A DNA stretch of 64,000 nucleotides from contig JAGAMN010000063.1 in the NCBI GenBank assembly GCA_017624715.1, positions 1-64,000 on the forward strand, given 5' to 3'. Each line of letters begins with the position of its first letter. Position 1 is the first letter of the stretch. This stretch comes from Oscillospiraceae bacterium. GTDB taxonomy: Bacteria > Bacillota > Clostridia > Oscillospirales > Oscillospiraceae. This document shows positions 7,201 to 15,529 of the stretch, piece after piece. The position numbers and the translations under genes were made by a program. Below the pieces are notes generated by a model, which saw only the letters and a list, made by a program, of their open reading frames with translations, did no database searches and was not told the DNA's origin.

Positions 7201-7251
7201 TGGCAATTTTGAGGGAATGGCGTATAATGATACTGAACAAATCGTTCGGTA
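7201..7251 (+). promoter_or_regulatory. Promoter and candidate TetR operator for the cation exporter
   Basis: A TATAAT box (7223-7228) lies 73 bp before the exporter ATG, with only a weak -35 (TGGCAA, 7201-7206). Directly downstream is a 21-bp dyad: TACTGAAC (7231-7238), five bases, GTTCGGTA (7244-7251), matching 7 of 8 in inverted order. A third half-site GTTCGGTA is at 7168-7175 near the tetR start. This fits repression of both divergent genes by the TetR protein. Confidence 0.65.
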
Positions 7252-7300
7252 ACGAATGAATTATATCATTTCGCATCTGACAAGTCAATAGGAGGAAAGT

Positions 7301-8191
7301 ATGAAAACACAACGCAATATTTTGATGGCATTTGTATTGAATCTGGCTTTTTCTATCTTTGAATTTATGGGTGGTATTTTTACCGGCAGCGTAGCCATCC
7401 TTTCCGATGCGGTCCACGATATCGGTGATGCGGCAAGTATCGGCGTATCCTACCTCCTGGAGAGGAAAAGTCTGCGACAGCCGGATGAAACATACACTTA
7501 CGGTTATGCCAGGTATTCCGTGGTTGGCGGACTGACTACAACTTTGATTCTTATGCTGGGGTCAGTTGCTATGATCTGTAAGGCCATCGGTGGCATCATT
7601 GACCCACCCCAGATCCATTACGATGGAATGATCGTCTTTGCGGTGGTGGGCGTCGTCGTGAATTTCCTGGCAGCATGGGTGACCCACAATGGAGATTCCG
7701 TAAATCAAAAGGCCGTGAATTTGCACATGCTGGAGGATGTTCTTGGTTGGGCGTTAGTCCTGGTGGGGGCTATACTTATGCGGTTTACGGATTTTGCGCT
7801 TTTAGATCCCATGATGTCCATTGGCGTTTCTGCCTTTATACTGATCAGTGCGATTCGGAATTTCAGTGAAGTGATGGATCTTCTTCTGGAAAAAGCGCCG
7901 AAAGACATGAATGTAGCAGAAATCAAGGAACATGTCTGTGCCATTGAAGGAGTGGAGGATGTGCATCATATTCATCTGTGGAGTATGGATGGGAAAAATC
8001 ATTATGCGACCATGCACATTGTTACAGACCGGAGCCCACACGAAATTAAGGACAAAATCCGCCATGAACTGCAAGCAAATGGGATCGTACATGTAACCTT
8101 GGAGTTGGAATCGCCCGGAGAACATTGCCATGAATTATACTGCCATGTGCATTCCAGGGTGACAACCGGGCATTGTCATCATCACCATTAA
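7301..8191 (+). CDS. Cation diffusion facilitator (CzcD/ZitB type)
   Basis: 296 residues, start ATG 7301 behind AGGAGGAAAGT. Six membrane helices are followed by a cytosolic domain. The metal site residues appear as H39/D43 (SDAVHDIGD) and H142/D146 (HMLED), the HxxxD pairs of the family; His rather than Asp at the first site usually goes with zinc or cadmium specificity. The C-terminus is His/Cys-rich, with CHELYCHVHS and a final CHHHH. It should export Zn2+ or similar ions by proton antiport. Divergent tetR is its likely regulator. Confidence 0.93.
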   Translation: MKTQRNILMAFVLNLAFSIFEFMGGIFTGSVAILSDAVHDIGDAASIGVSYLLERKSLRQPDETYTYGYARYSVVGGLTTTLILMLGSVAMICKAIGGIIDPPQIHYDGMIVFAVVGVVVNFLAAWVTHNGDSVNQKAVNLHMLEDVLGWALVLVGAILMRFTDFALLDPMMSIGVSAFILISAIRNFSEVMDLLLEKAPKDMNVAEIKEHVCAIEGVEDVHHIHLWSMDGKNHYATMHIVTDRSPHEIKDKIRHELQANGIVHVTLELESPGEHCHELYCHVHSRVTTGHCHHHH

Positions 8192-8201
8192 TTTAAAGAA
8201 G

Positions 8202-8229
8202 CAAGGCGCTGCCGGTTGGCAGCGCCTTG
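8202..8229. terminator. Shared terminator between exporter and RND genes
   Basis: CAAGGCGCTGCC pairs with GGCAGCGCCTTG around GGTT. No T-run follows on the plus strand. It lies 4 bases from the RND stop codon. Confidence 0.7.
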
Positions 8230-8233
8230 TGCA

Positions 8234-11200
8234 TTATTCAGCGGTGGTTTCGATGGGAGCTTCGGTGATTGCAGCTTCAGCGGCCTTGGCGGCTTCCAAC
8301 GCCAGAGCCTCAGCAATGAACTCAGCGGCATCATCGGGGACATCGTCCATATCGTCGCTGCCGATATCCACATTCCGGGGATTGCGTTTGAACAGGATGT
8401 CGTAGATCACAGGCACGATGATCAGCGTCATGGCAGTTGCGTAGATCATACCGCCCACTACAACGATGGACATGCCGCGACCCATCTGTCCGGCCATATC
8501 ATCGCTGAAAATCAACTGGAACATAGCCAGGATCGTGGTTAGTGCGGTCATCATAATAGGACGCATTCTGGTCTTACCTGTTGCAATCAGCGCGCTGCGG
8601 CGATCCATGCCGCCGATACGGAGCTGATTAACATAGTCAACGAATACGATACCGTTATTAACAACAGTACCCATCAGCAAGGCGAAGCCCATCAAAGCCA
8701 GCAGACTCAGCTGTTCGCCGGTGATGATCAAACCGAACATACCACCGGTGAAGGCCAGAGGCACGGTGAACAGCACGATGAACGGAGACAGCAGACTCTG
8801 GAACTGCGCCACCATAATCAGGTAGATAAATAAGCAACCCAGGGCGATCAGCAGACCCATCTGCAAGACCATATCGTTCACAGTGGAGCTTTCTCCGGAA
8901 AGCTCGATGTTGAAGCCATGGGGCACAGCGCCGCTGGCCTTATACTCATCCAGTAAGGTGCTGAGCTCACGGGAGAGCAAGGTCGCGTTGAAGCCTTCTG
9001 CAATGCCAGCAGATACGGTGACATAGCGGGTTTGGTTCTCACGGCTGATAGAGCCGATGGAAGAGGTTTCCTCGATAGTGGCCACATCGGAAAGCTTGAT
9101 GGTCTTAGTGACCTGCTGGCCATTGGCATCCATGGTGCTGGCCGTTAGGGTCATATCCAGCAGGTTTTCTACGGTCAGGGGATTGTTGGAATTTTCCACA
9201 GTGACGGACATGGTTGTACCGTTGAGGGTTACCTTGGTGGAGGTGGCAGAGGTGGTCATCCGTCCGGAAATTTCCATATAAATTTGGGCAACGGTTAGGC
9301 CGTTTGCCATGGCTTTGTCTTTGTCGATCACCAGGTGAATCGTTTGGTCACTCACAGCAAAGCTGGTTGTAATTTCTTCATAACCATCCACCTGCTTAAC
9401 GATCTCGGCAACTTCCGTGGCGATCTGCTTCATGGTCTCAAGGTCAGAGCCCGAAATGTTTACGGAAAGTCCGCTGCCAAGCAGCGCTACCATATCGCCC
9501 ATGCCGCCTGCAGAGACGCTGACTTCGCAGGGAAGCTCGGCGATTGCGTCACTGATGTCATCGGTGATCTCATTGACTCTTGTAGTGGGTGTGCCTTCGG
9601 GAAGAATGATATAGTAGGAATAAGAGCCGTAACTGTTACCGCTGCCCAGTGACATACCACCCATCATACCGGCAGAAGCACTACTGTCTATGACGCCCAC
9701 TTCGTCGACACCGTCAACACCCAGCAGAATATCGATCACATCATCGGCCATGGCATAAGATTCCTCCCGTGTCAGCCCTTCGGGAGTAGTGACGGTAACG
9801 GAAATCTGATTGCCGGTCATTTCGGGGAGCAAAACGATGCCCATATTCAGAACGACGATAATGCAGATGGCAAGCAGCAGGATACTGGTAGACAGTGGAA
9901 CGGCCTTGTGATCCAGACACCAGTTCAGAAATTTGCCGTAGCCTTCCTGGAATTTATCGAACCAAGGGTGTTTTTTGGCTTTGGAGTTTTTCAGCAGGGT
10001 AGAGGCCGAAGCAGGCACGACGGTCAGTGCTACGATCAGCGATGCCATCAGACAGAAGCCGATGCAGATACCCAAAGGAAGCAGCAGCTCCTTTATCATG
10101 CCGGTGGTAAATACCAGCGGGAAGAACACAGCTACCGTTGTTAAGGTAGAGGAAATGATGGAACCTGCCACCTGCTTTGTACCTTGAACAGCTGCCCGGG
10201 GAGCGTTGACACCCCGGTTACGGAGACGGTAAATATTTTCAATAACGACGATGGAGTTATCCACCAACATACCGATGCCCAGGGCCAAGCCGCATAGGGT
10301 CATCATGTTCAAGGAAATGCCGGTAAAGTACATCAGTACCAGGGTGAACATGACGGACAGAGGGATACTCACCGCGACCACCAGGGTGGGTTTGACATCT
10401 TTCAGGAAGAGGGCCAGAATAACGATCGCCAGGATGGCACCGGTAATCATGCTGGAAAGCACAGAATCAATAATGATCTCAATATAGCTGCCCTGGTTCA
10501 TAAGGGTAGCCAGCTTGGTGCCGGGATACTTTTCTTCCAGTTCCTTAAAAGCTTCCAAACAGTTATTGGCGGTTTCGTTTGTGCCGGTGACACTGTTCTT
10601 ATAGATACTTAAAACAACGGCTTGCTCACCGTTAAACCGGGCATAGCTCAGATCTGCATTGTCCAAAATGGTGACTGTTGCCACATCGCACAGGCGAACT
10701 TCACCGATGGCATCCATTTTTACCAACAGGGCATTGGACAGGTCTTCCAAAGTTTCATATTCGTTGCCGATTTTCAAAAGCCAGCTATTGTCCTTGGCAT
10801 CGTCAATATAGCCGGCGGGCATGGAGAAGTTCTGTGCATAGATCAGTTGAGACAATGTACCGACACTCAGCAGCTGCCCCAGGTTGGCACCGGATAATGC
10901 ACTTTCCTTGGCGGCTTCGTATTGCGCCCGGGCTTCTATCAGCTGTGCTTCTGCGCCTGCAAGCTGTGTGCTGGCAGTGGCAAATGCAACGGCGGCATCC
11001 AACTGTGCCTGGGTAAGGGTTGCGTAGGCATTTTCCAAGCCGGCCAGGATCTGGGGTACAGAATCCAGAGTCGTGGAGATGTCGGAAAGGGAAGACGCAA
11101 TATCATCAAGTTGCTGACGCACTTCGGTGATAGATGCGTTTTCGCCATTTTCCAATTCAGTATCCAACAGCTTTAAAAGATCACGGGTATTGGAAACGAT

Positions 11201-12151
11201 GACCCGCAGACTGCCGGCAACCTGCATCAGTTCTTCTACACTTAAAGATTCAGACTCTAAAAGCTTAGAAACGGTTTCCAGTTCGGCAATCAGAGAATCC
11301 AGCAATTGTCCGATTTGACCGTCGGTAATTTCACTGCGCAGATCTTTGACTTTCTGCAGCAGATCATCCACTTTCACCTTTAGATCCGAAGCGGTTGTCA
11401 GGACTTTACCTTCGATTTGGCCGAACAGGGTGCCGGCCATGGTGGAACCGAAGGAAGCCTGAGCTTTTTCCAGCTCGGCTTTGCCGTCCTTTACCTGCTG
11501 CTCGGCAGCATCCAGCTGGGTGGCAGCGGCAGCCAGACCGTCATTGACGGTCTGCAGGATTTTGGCGTTGAGATCATCGATCTTCTTCTGATCCAGGGAA
11601 ACATGGATACTCTGTTCAACAAGGCCGATGCCGCTGACGCTGGCAACGCCGTTTTGCCGCTCCAGATAGGGTTGGACAGTATTGGTGACAAAATTGGAAA
11701 GCTCGAAAATATCGTTACCCTCACGGCTGACGGATACATACATGGTAGCCATCATATCCATGCTCAGCTCGATAATGGAAGGCGTGCTGCAAAGCTCCGG
11801 CAAGCTGGCAGATATACCCTGCAGCGCGGTGTTCACTTTAACCAGGGTGGAGTCCATATCTGTGCCGTCTTCAAATTCCAGCTGCACCATGCCGTAGTTT
11901 TCTGCAGAGGTGGAGTAGACATTGGAAACACCGCTTACGGTACCCAAAGCGCTTTCCATTGGACGGACCACATCTGCTTCCACCTTTTCCGGGCTGGCAC
12001 CAGGGTAGGTAGTAACAACGATGAGATAGGGCAGGCTCATGGGCGGCAACAGGTCCGTTGTCATACTCGTCAGGGACACGACACCCAGTACCAAAACCAT
12101 GATGACAGCCACTAAAACAGTAAAAGGCTTTTTGACGCTCGTTTTGATCAT
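8234..12151 (-). CDS. RND-superfamily efflux transporter with large coiled-coil insert
   Basis: 1305 residues, much longer than typical RND pumps (about 1030-1070). The N-terminal helix leads to PGASPEKVEADVVRPMESAL, the classical HAE1 porter start, and the membrane half contains GIGMLVDNSIVVIENIYR, the central TM4 signature, then a repeated second half ending in LIIVPVIYD. Residues about 205-435 (DNA about 10847-11539) are an extra Ala/Leu/Gln-rich, heptad-like segment inside the first porter domain. No adaptor or outer-membrane gene is nearby, as expected for a single-membrane cell. Start ATG 12151 follows AAAGGATG. Substrate unknown. Confidence 0.93.
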   Translation of the reverse strand: MIKTSVKKPFTVLVAVIMVLVLGVVSLTSMTTDLLPPMSLPYLIVVTTYPGASPEKVEADVVRPMESALGTVSGVSNVYSTSAENYGMVQLEFEDGTDMDSTLVKVNTALQGISASLPELCSTPSIIELSMDMMATMYVSVSREGNDIFELSNFVTNTVQPYLERQNGVASVSGIGLVEQSIHVSLDQKKIDDLNAKILQTVNDGLAAAATQLDAAEQQVKDGKAELEKAQASFGSTMAGTLFGQIEGKVLTTASDLKVKVDDLLQKVKDLRSEITDGQIGQLLDSLIAELETVSKLLESESLSVEELMQVAGSLRVIVSNTRDLLKLLDTELENGENASITEVRQQLDDIASSLSDISTTLDSVPQILAGLENAYATLTQAQLDAAVAFATASTQLAGAEAQLIEARAQYEAAKESALSGANLGQLLSVGTLSQLIYAQNFSMPAGYIDDAKDNSWLLKIGNEYETLEDLSNALLVKMDAIGEVRLCDVATVTILDNADLSYARFNGEQAVVLSIYKNSVTGTNETANNCLEAFKELEEKYPGTKLATLMNQGSYIEIIIDSVLSSMITGAILAIVILALFLKDVKPTLVVAVSIPLSVMFTLVLMYFTGISLNMMTLCGLALGIGMLVDNSIVVIENIYRLRNRGVNAPRAAVQGTKQVAGSIISSTLTTVAVFFPLVFTTGMIKELLLPLGICIGFCLMASLIVALTVVPASASTLLKNSKAKKHPWFDKFQEGYGKFLNWCLDHKAVPLSTSILLLAICIIVVLNMGIVLLPEMTGNQISVTVTTPEGLTREESYAMADDVIDILLGVDGVDEVGVIDSSASAGMMGGMSLGSGNSYGSYSYYIILPEGTPTTRVNEITDDISDAIAELPCEVSVSAGGMGDMVALLGSGLSVNISGSDLETMKQIATEVAEIVKQVDGYEEITTSFAVSDQTIHLVIDKDKAMANGLTVAQIYMEISGRMTTSATSTKVTLNGTTMSVTVENSNNPLTVENLLDMTLTASTMDANGQQVTKTIKLSDVATIEETSSIGSISRENQTRYVTVSAGIAEGFNATLLSRELSTLLDEYKASGAVPHGFNIELSGESSTVNDMVLQMGLLIALGCLFIYLIMVAQFQSLLSPFIVLFTVPLAFTGGMFGLIITGEQLSLLALMGFALLMGTVVNNGIVFVDYVNQLRIGGMDRRSALIATGKTRMRPIMMTALTTILAMFQLIFSDDMAGQMGRGMSIVVVGGMIYATAMTLIIVPVIYDILFKRNPRNVDIGSDDMDDVPDDAAEFIAEALALEAAKAAEAAITEAPIETTAE

Positions 12152-12253
12152 GATTCATCATCCTTTAATAGCGATACAGAGTAATTATACAACGATTTTG
12201 TTGCAAAAACTGTAAACAAATTATGAAGGATTTTGGGATTTTCTTAGAATTCA

Positions 12254-12282
12254 AGAAAAAAGAGGCTGCTTTAGCAGCCCCT
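12254..12282 (-). terminator. Terminator of the ribulokinase gene
   Basis: On the minus strand GGCTGCT pairs with AGCAGCC and runs into a TCTTTTTTC tract. Confidence 0.75.
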
Positions 12283-12289
12283 TTGAAAT

Positions 12290-13927
12290 TTAGACGGTAC
12301 GCAGATATCTCATTACCGGATTATCGCCCTCGGCAAAGTAGGCAGCCAGGCGGCGATAGTGCGCATACAGAGTTGTGTATGCATCGTGACGCTGGGGATC
12401 GGGGACATAGATAGTTTCGCACTTATCCGCCAGATCTTCCACAGCAGCGAACACATCCGCATACTGACCGCTGACGGCAGCGGCAAAGATGCACCCGCCC
12501 TTACAACCGGGCTGAGCGCTGTCAGCCACCCGAATAGGCATGCCCATGACATCGGCATATATCTGCATCAGCATAGGATTCTTCCTGGCGATACCGCCGC
12601 CTGCACGAATATCGTGGATATCAATACCGCCGTTACGGTATACATCCAAGACGCTTTTTGTGGCATAGGCGCAGGATTCAATAATGGCCCGGTAGATCTC
12701 CTCGGGCTTGGTGTTCAGTGTCAGGCCCAGGATCATGCCGGAAAGATCGAAATTGTTGTATGGAGCGCGGTTTCCGCTCCACCAGTCCAGGCATAAAAGG
12801 CCGTTGGATCCAGGTTTGAGTTTGGACGCCTTTTCATCCAGAAGATGGAAAATGCTGATACCACGGTTCTTTGCCTCGGCAGTATAAGATGCAGGAACAC
12901 AGTTGTTTACAAACCAGGCATAGGTGTTGCCCATGCTGGGCTGACTGGCTTCGTAAGCAGTCAGCCCGGGCAGAATTCCGTCTTGAATGCTGCCGAAAAT
13001 ACCGTCGATGAGCCGGTGTTCACTGTCCATGACAATGAAGCCTGCGGAGGTGCCAAGGGTCAGTAACAGCTGACCGGCACTAACCGCACCGGCGGAGCAC
13101 ATAGGGGCGTGGGCATCGATCAGGGGCAGGGCTACGGCGGTGCCGATGTTCAATCCCGTCAGCTTTGCACCCAGAGCGTTCAAACCACCGGCAAATTCGC
13201 CTGCATTGCGGACATCGGTGGTGACCTTCGTGCCGATAATGCCATCCAGTTTGGGATCAACCTTAGCCCAGAAATCGTTGCCGGGATAACCGGTTTGGGG
13301 ATTCCACAGGGCCTTGAAACCGGCGAAAGAGGCACTTGCGATTCGGTTGCCGGTGAGAAGCCAGGTGAGCCAGTCGCCAGCTTCCATGTAGTGGGCAGTC
13401 TGCGCATAAACGTTAGGCGCTTTGCGCAGAATCTCGTAAAGTTTTGGAAAGAGCCATTCGGCGGATACCTTACCGCCAAAGAGTTTTAGCCAGGGGGCAT
13501 TTTCGGCTTTGGCAGTTTGGGTGATCAACTCGGATTCTTCCAGGGCGGTGTAGGAATTCCACAGCTTGACATATGCCTGGGGTTCCTTGGAGAATTCGTC
13601 CAGGAAGCACAGGGGCGTGCCGTCGGCGGTCAGGGGCAGGACGCTACAGGAGGTAAAGTCGAAGCCGATACCGCAGACTTCATCGGCGGAGATTCCGGCC
13701 CTGGCAACCACATCCCGGACGGTAAAGCACAGGGCATCCAGGTAGTCCTGTGGATGCTCCAGGCTGGCGGTTTTATCCAGGGCGTTGGGCGCAAAGAATT
13801 CTGCCTGCAAAATGGCATGGGGATATATAAATTCCGATGTTGCGACTTCGCTGCCTGTCTCCAAGTCCAAAAGCAGTGCTCTGGCAGACAGGGTGCCGTA
13901 GTCAACACCAATGGTGTATTTTCCCAT
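12290..13927 (-). CDS. araB: L-ribulokinase
   Basis: 545 residues, near the family length (about 560). The N-terminus YTIGVDYGTLSARALLLD is the FGGY ATPase phosphate loop, followed by GIGFDFTSCSVLPL, typical of ribulokinases. SFAGFKALWN and the late GGGIARKNPMLMQIYADVMG support AraB. It phosphorylates L-ribulose to L-ribulose 5-phosphate with ATP. Start at 13927 behind AGGAGACG. No araA, araD or transporter is in the window, so the gene is separated from the rest of the arabinose pathway or uses another substrate, such as a pentulose of similar shape. Confidence 0.9.
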   Translation of the reverse strand: MGKYTIGVDYGTLSARALLLDLETGSEVATSEFIYPHAILQAEFFAPNALDKTASLEHPQDYLDALCFTVRDVVARAGISADEVCGIGFDFTSCSVLPLTADGTPLCFLDEFSKEPQAYVKLWNSYTALEESELITQTAKAENAPWLKLFGGKVSAEWLFPKLYEILRKAPNVYAQTAHYMEAGDWLTWLLTGNRIASASFAGFKALWNPQTGYPGNDFWAKVDPKLDGIIGTKVTTDVRNAGEFAGGLNALGAKLTGLNIGTAVALPLIDAHAPMCSAGAVSAGQLLLTLGTSAGFIVMDSEHRLIDGIFGSIQDGILPGLTAYEASQPSMGNTYAWFVNNCVPASYTAEAKNRGISIFHLLDEKASKLKPGSNGLLCLDWWSGNRAPYNNFDLSGMILGLTLNTKPEEIYRAIIESCAYATKSVLDVYRNGGIDIHDIRAGGGIARKNPMLMQIYADVMGMPIRVADSAQPGCKGGCIFAAAVSGQYADVFAAVEDLADKCETIYVPDPQRHDAYTTLYAHYRRLAAYFAEGDNPVMRYLRTV

Positions 13928-13953
13928 AAAAACGTCTCCTGTGTGTTTTTATT

Positions 13954-13982
13954 ATTATCTCACAATAAAAATAAAATTGCAA
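13954..13982 (-). promoter_or_regulatory. Promoter of araB
   Basis: Read on the minus strand: TTGCAA (13977-13982), 17 bp, GATAAT (13954-13959). The spacer is A/T-only for most of its length. Confidence 0.75.
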
Positions 13983-14047
13983 TATGGAAGTAGTTGTTGA
14001 AGCCAGACGAATTATTTCCATTTCTGTTTAACCGAAATCAGAAAAAT

Positions 14048-14073
14048 GACACATCCTTGGATATGTCTTTTTT
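14048..14073. terminator. Terminator after the 229-residue gene
   Basis: GACACATCC pairs with GGATATGTC (one T-G wobble) with only a 2-base loop and T/A runs on both sides. Confidence 0.7.
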
Positions 14074-14081
14074 AGCAGTCT

Positions 14082-14771
14082 TTATGTGTTTGCACTTGCG
14101 CGCTTTTGGTACACCTCAAGGATACAATACTCTCCGCGCTCTGTCCAATCTTCGTTCAGATATTTCTCCATATAGACATATGCATCTTGCCAGGTGTTAA
14201 ATAACCCGTTTGCATTTAGCTTATGAAAATCGGATGTGAATAAGGTTCCTTCTTTATCGCAACCATGCCAACGGCAGATAAACATGCAATCGCCAATGAT
14301 CGAGAAGCTTCCGTCATAGTCGCAGGGATAGGATATATCATATCCAATGAATTCATAACCGTTAGGTATCGGGTCACGCAAGCCGCTGTTTCGCAGCCAG
14401 ATCAATTCATAGTTTTCGGATTCTTTAAGCAAGGACATAAACTTCAAAGCTGAGGATTCTATCTGCATCCATTCGTTTGCAAAGAAACAGTCGTCAATTA
14501 ATTTGTCGGCAAGGACTCGTTCTTCTCCGGTCAAATCATTCCGAAGTTTATATGCCAAACCGGGTTCCGTTCGGTCGGTGCCGTTGTATATCTGCTGAGG
14601 TTTGCTGTGGTAGGGCAGGCCATAGATGTTGGAGGGTAGTTTTTGAAAGCGGGGTAATGCTTCGGTATATAAAAGTTCGTATTTTTTAACGACAGCGAAT
14701 TGGGAGGTAAAGTCGCATTCGTTCGGAATAATGATTCCGGGTTTGTTGCATTCGTAGCAGATAGATTTCAT
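14082..14771 (-). CDS. Uncharacterised accessory protein, 229 residues
   Basis: Start ATG 14771 is fixed by AAGGCGGTGA five bases upstream; the frame before it is a promoter and not coding. The N-terminus has a CxxC pair (ICYECNKPGIIIP), like a small zinc-ribbon. The rest is soluble, with aromatic segments such as YEFIGYDISYPCDYDGSFS. I recall similar layouts among orphan immunity or DUF proteins of gut Firmicutes, but cannot assign a family. Its promoter-RBS unit is the same compact cassette as the genes at 499, 2040 and 3673. It lies beside a duplicated tRNA-Ser end, which suggests acquisition. Confidence 0.75.
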   Translation of the reverse strand: MKSICYECNKPGIIIPNECDFTSQFAVVKKYELLYTEALPRFQKLPSNIYGLPYHSKPQQIYNGTDRTEPGLAYKLRNDLTGEERVLADKLIDDCFFANEWMQIESSALKFMSLLKESENYELIWLRNSGLRDPIPNGYEFIGYDISYPCDYDGSFSIIGDCMFICRWHGCDKEGTLFTSDFHKLNANGLFNTWQDAYVYMEKYLNEDWTERGEYCILEVYQKRASANT

Positions 14772-14792
14772 CGGTATCACCGCCTTTTGTTT

Positions 14793-14821
14793 ATCATAGC
14801 ATAAATTAGGGATAACTGCAA
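14793..14821 (-). promoter_or_regulatory. Compact promoter of the 14082 gene
   Basis: On the minus strand TTGCAG (14816-14821), 17 bp, TATGAT (14793-14798), six bases, then AAGGCGGTGA. Confidence 0.85.
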
Positions 14822-14837
14822 CAACAGATATAAACAA

Positions 14838-14855
14838 CGGAGTGAGAGGGATTTG
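14838..14855. repeat. Exact 18-bp copy of the tRNA-Ser 3' end (candidate att site)
   Basis: CGGAGTGAGAGGGATTTG here is identical to 15006-15023 inside tRNA-Ser, in the same orientation and 168 bp apart. It covers the acceptor and T-arm end of the tRNA, the usual attachment site for integrases. The 150 bp between carry two short hairpins and the tRNA terminator, no gene. Confidence 0.75.
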
Positions 14856-14970
14856 TTTGCATTTTCGCCGAAGGTAAAAATTATGGAAGCCACCAGTTTT
14901 TTGAACTGGTATCAGCAACCAGCCACCGGCAGGTTGCGATTCTTATTATTCAAATCCCCACACATGCATA

Positions 14971-15000
14971 AAAAACCCACACCGGATGGTGTGGGTTTTT
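14971..15000 (-). terminator. Terminator of tRNA-Ser
   Basis: AAAAACCCACACC pairs with GGTGTGGGTTTTT around GGAT; strong in both directions. Confidence 0.9.
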
Positions 15001-15002
15001 TA

Positions 15003-15094
15003 TGGCGGAGTGAGAGGGATTTGAACCCTCGCGCGCTTTTTAGACGCCTACTCCCTTAGCAGGGGAGCCCCTTCGGCCTCTTGGGTATCACTCC
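15003..15094 (-). tRNA. tRNA-Ser (GCT)
   Basis: Read on the minus strand it has the long variable arm of serine tRNAs, acceptor GGAGTGA/TCACTCC, anticodon loop with GCT (CTCCCCT-GCT-AAGGGAG), T-loop TTCAAAT and an encoded CCA. It reads AGC and AGT. Confidence 0.93.
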
Positions 15095-15126
15095 GAATCA
15101 AAGTATATTCACTTGATTGCCAAAGT

Positions 15127-15155
15127 ATTCTAGCATACCCATACAGGTTTGTCAA
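15127..15155 (-). promoter_or_regulatory. Promoter of tRNA-Ser
   Basis: On the minus strand TTGACA (15150-15155), 17 bp, TAGAAT (15127-15132), about 33 bp before the tRNA. Confidence 0.85.
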
Positions 15156-15198
15156 GCACAAAAGACAGCATTTATTGCGTCTTTAGGAAAAGGGTGAA

Positions 15199-15405
15199 TT
15201 ACTGCTTCGGTGTCAGCTTTTTCTTGGTGCCGTCGGGGGAGACGATATAGGTATTCTCCAACTGACCCACCAGATTCGCCTTGACAGAGTCAATATAAAT
15301 TCTGCGGAGCTTGTCACGCTCGACGATCTCTTCGCCGGTCAAGCCTTCGGCCTTCGCTTTCTTTGCCAGCTCGTTGATTCTGGCGATGACTTCATCCATT
15401 TTCAT
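15199..15405 (-). CDS. DUF896 family protein (YnzC-like)
   Basis: 68 residues, in line with the 70-80 of this family. The signature MDEVIARINELAKKAKAEGLT, a helical hairpin of basic character, and IVERDKLRRIYI match Bacillus YnzC/YneC-type DUF896 proteins. The ATG at 15405 is preferred because TGAGGT lies 6 bases upstream; the ATG at 15411 touches that site. These small cytosolic proteins are linked to the SOS response in Bacillus, but their function is unclear. Confidence 0.85.
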   Translation of the reverse strand: MKMDEVIARINELAKKAKAEGLTGEEIVERDKLRRIYIDSVKANLVGQLENTYIVSPDGTKKKLTPKQ

Positions 15406-15475
15406 ATCCATACCTCACAAAATACAGTTTTCAATTATTATACCATCCTTTTTGCGGTTTGCAAGCAAATAATTC

Positions 15476-15504
15476 TTGTGCAAAGCCACGGCTTGTCGTA
15501 TAAT
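15476..15504 (+). promoter_or_regulatory. Promoter of the flavoprotein operon
   Basis: TTGTGC, 17 bp, TATAAT, 25 bases before ATG 15530 with AGGTGA between. Confidence 0.85.
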
Positions 15505-15529
15505 AGGGAAAAGAAAGCAGGTGATCTAC

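Noticed and set aside
14853..15059. Small frame ending in SERDLNPRALFRRLLP
   Set aside because: Translation across tRNA-Ser and its terminator, a common artefact of this tRNA.
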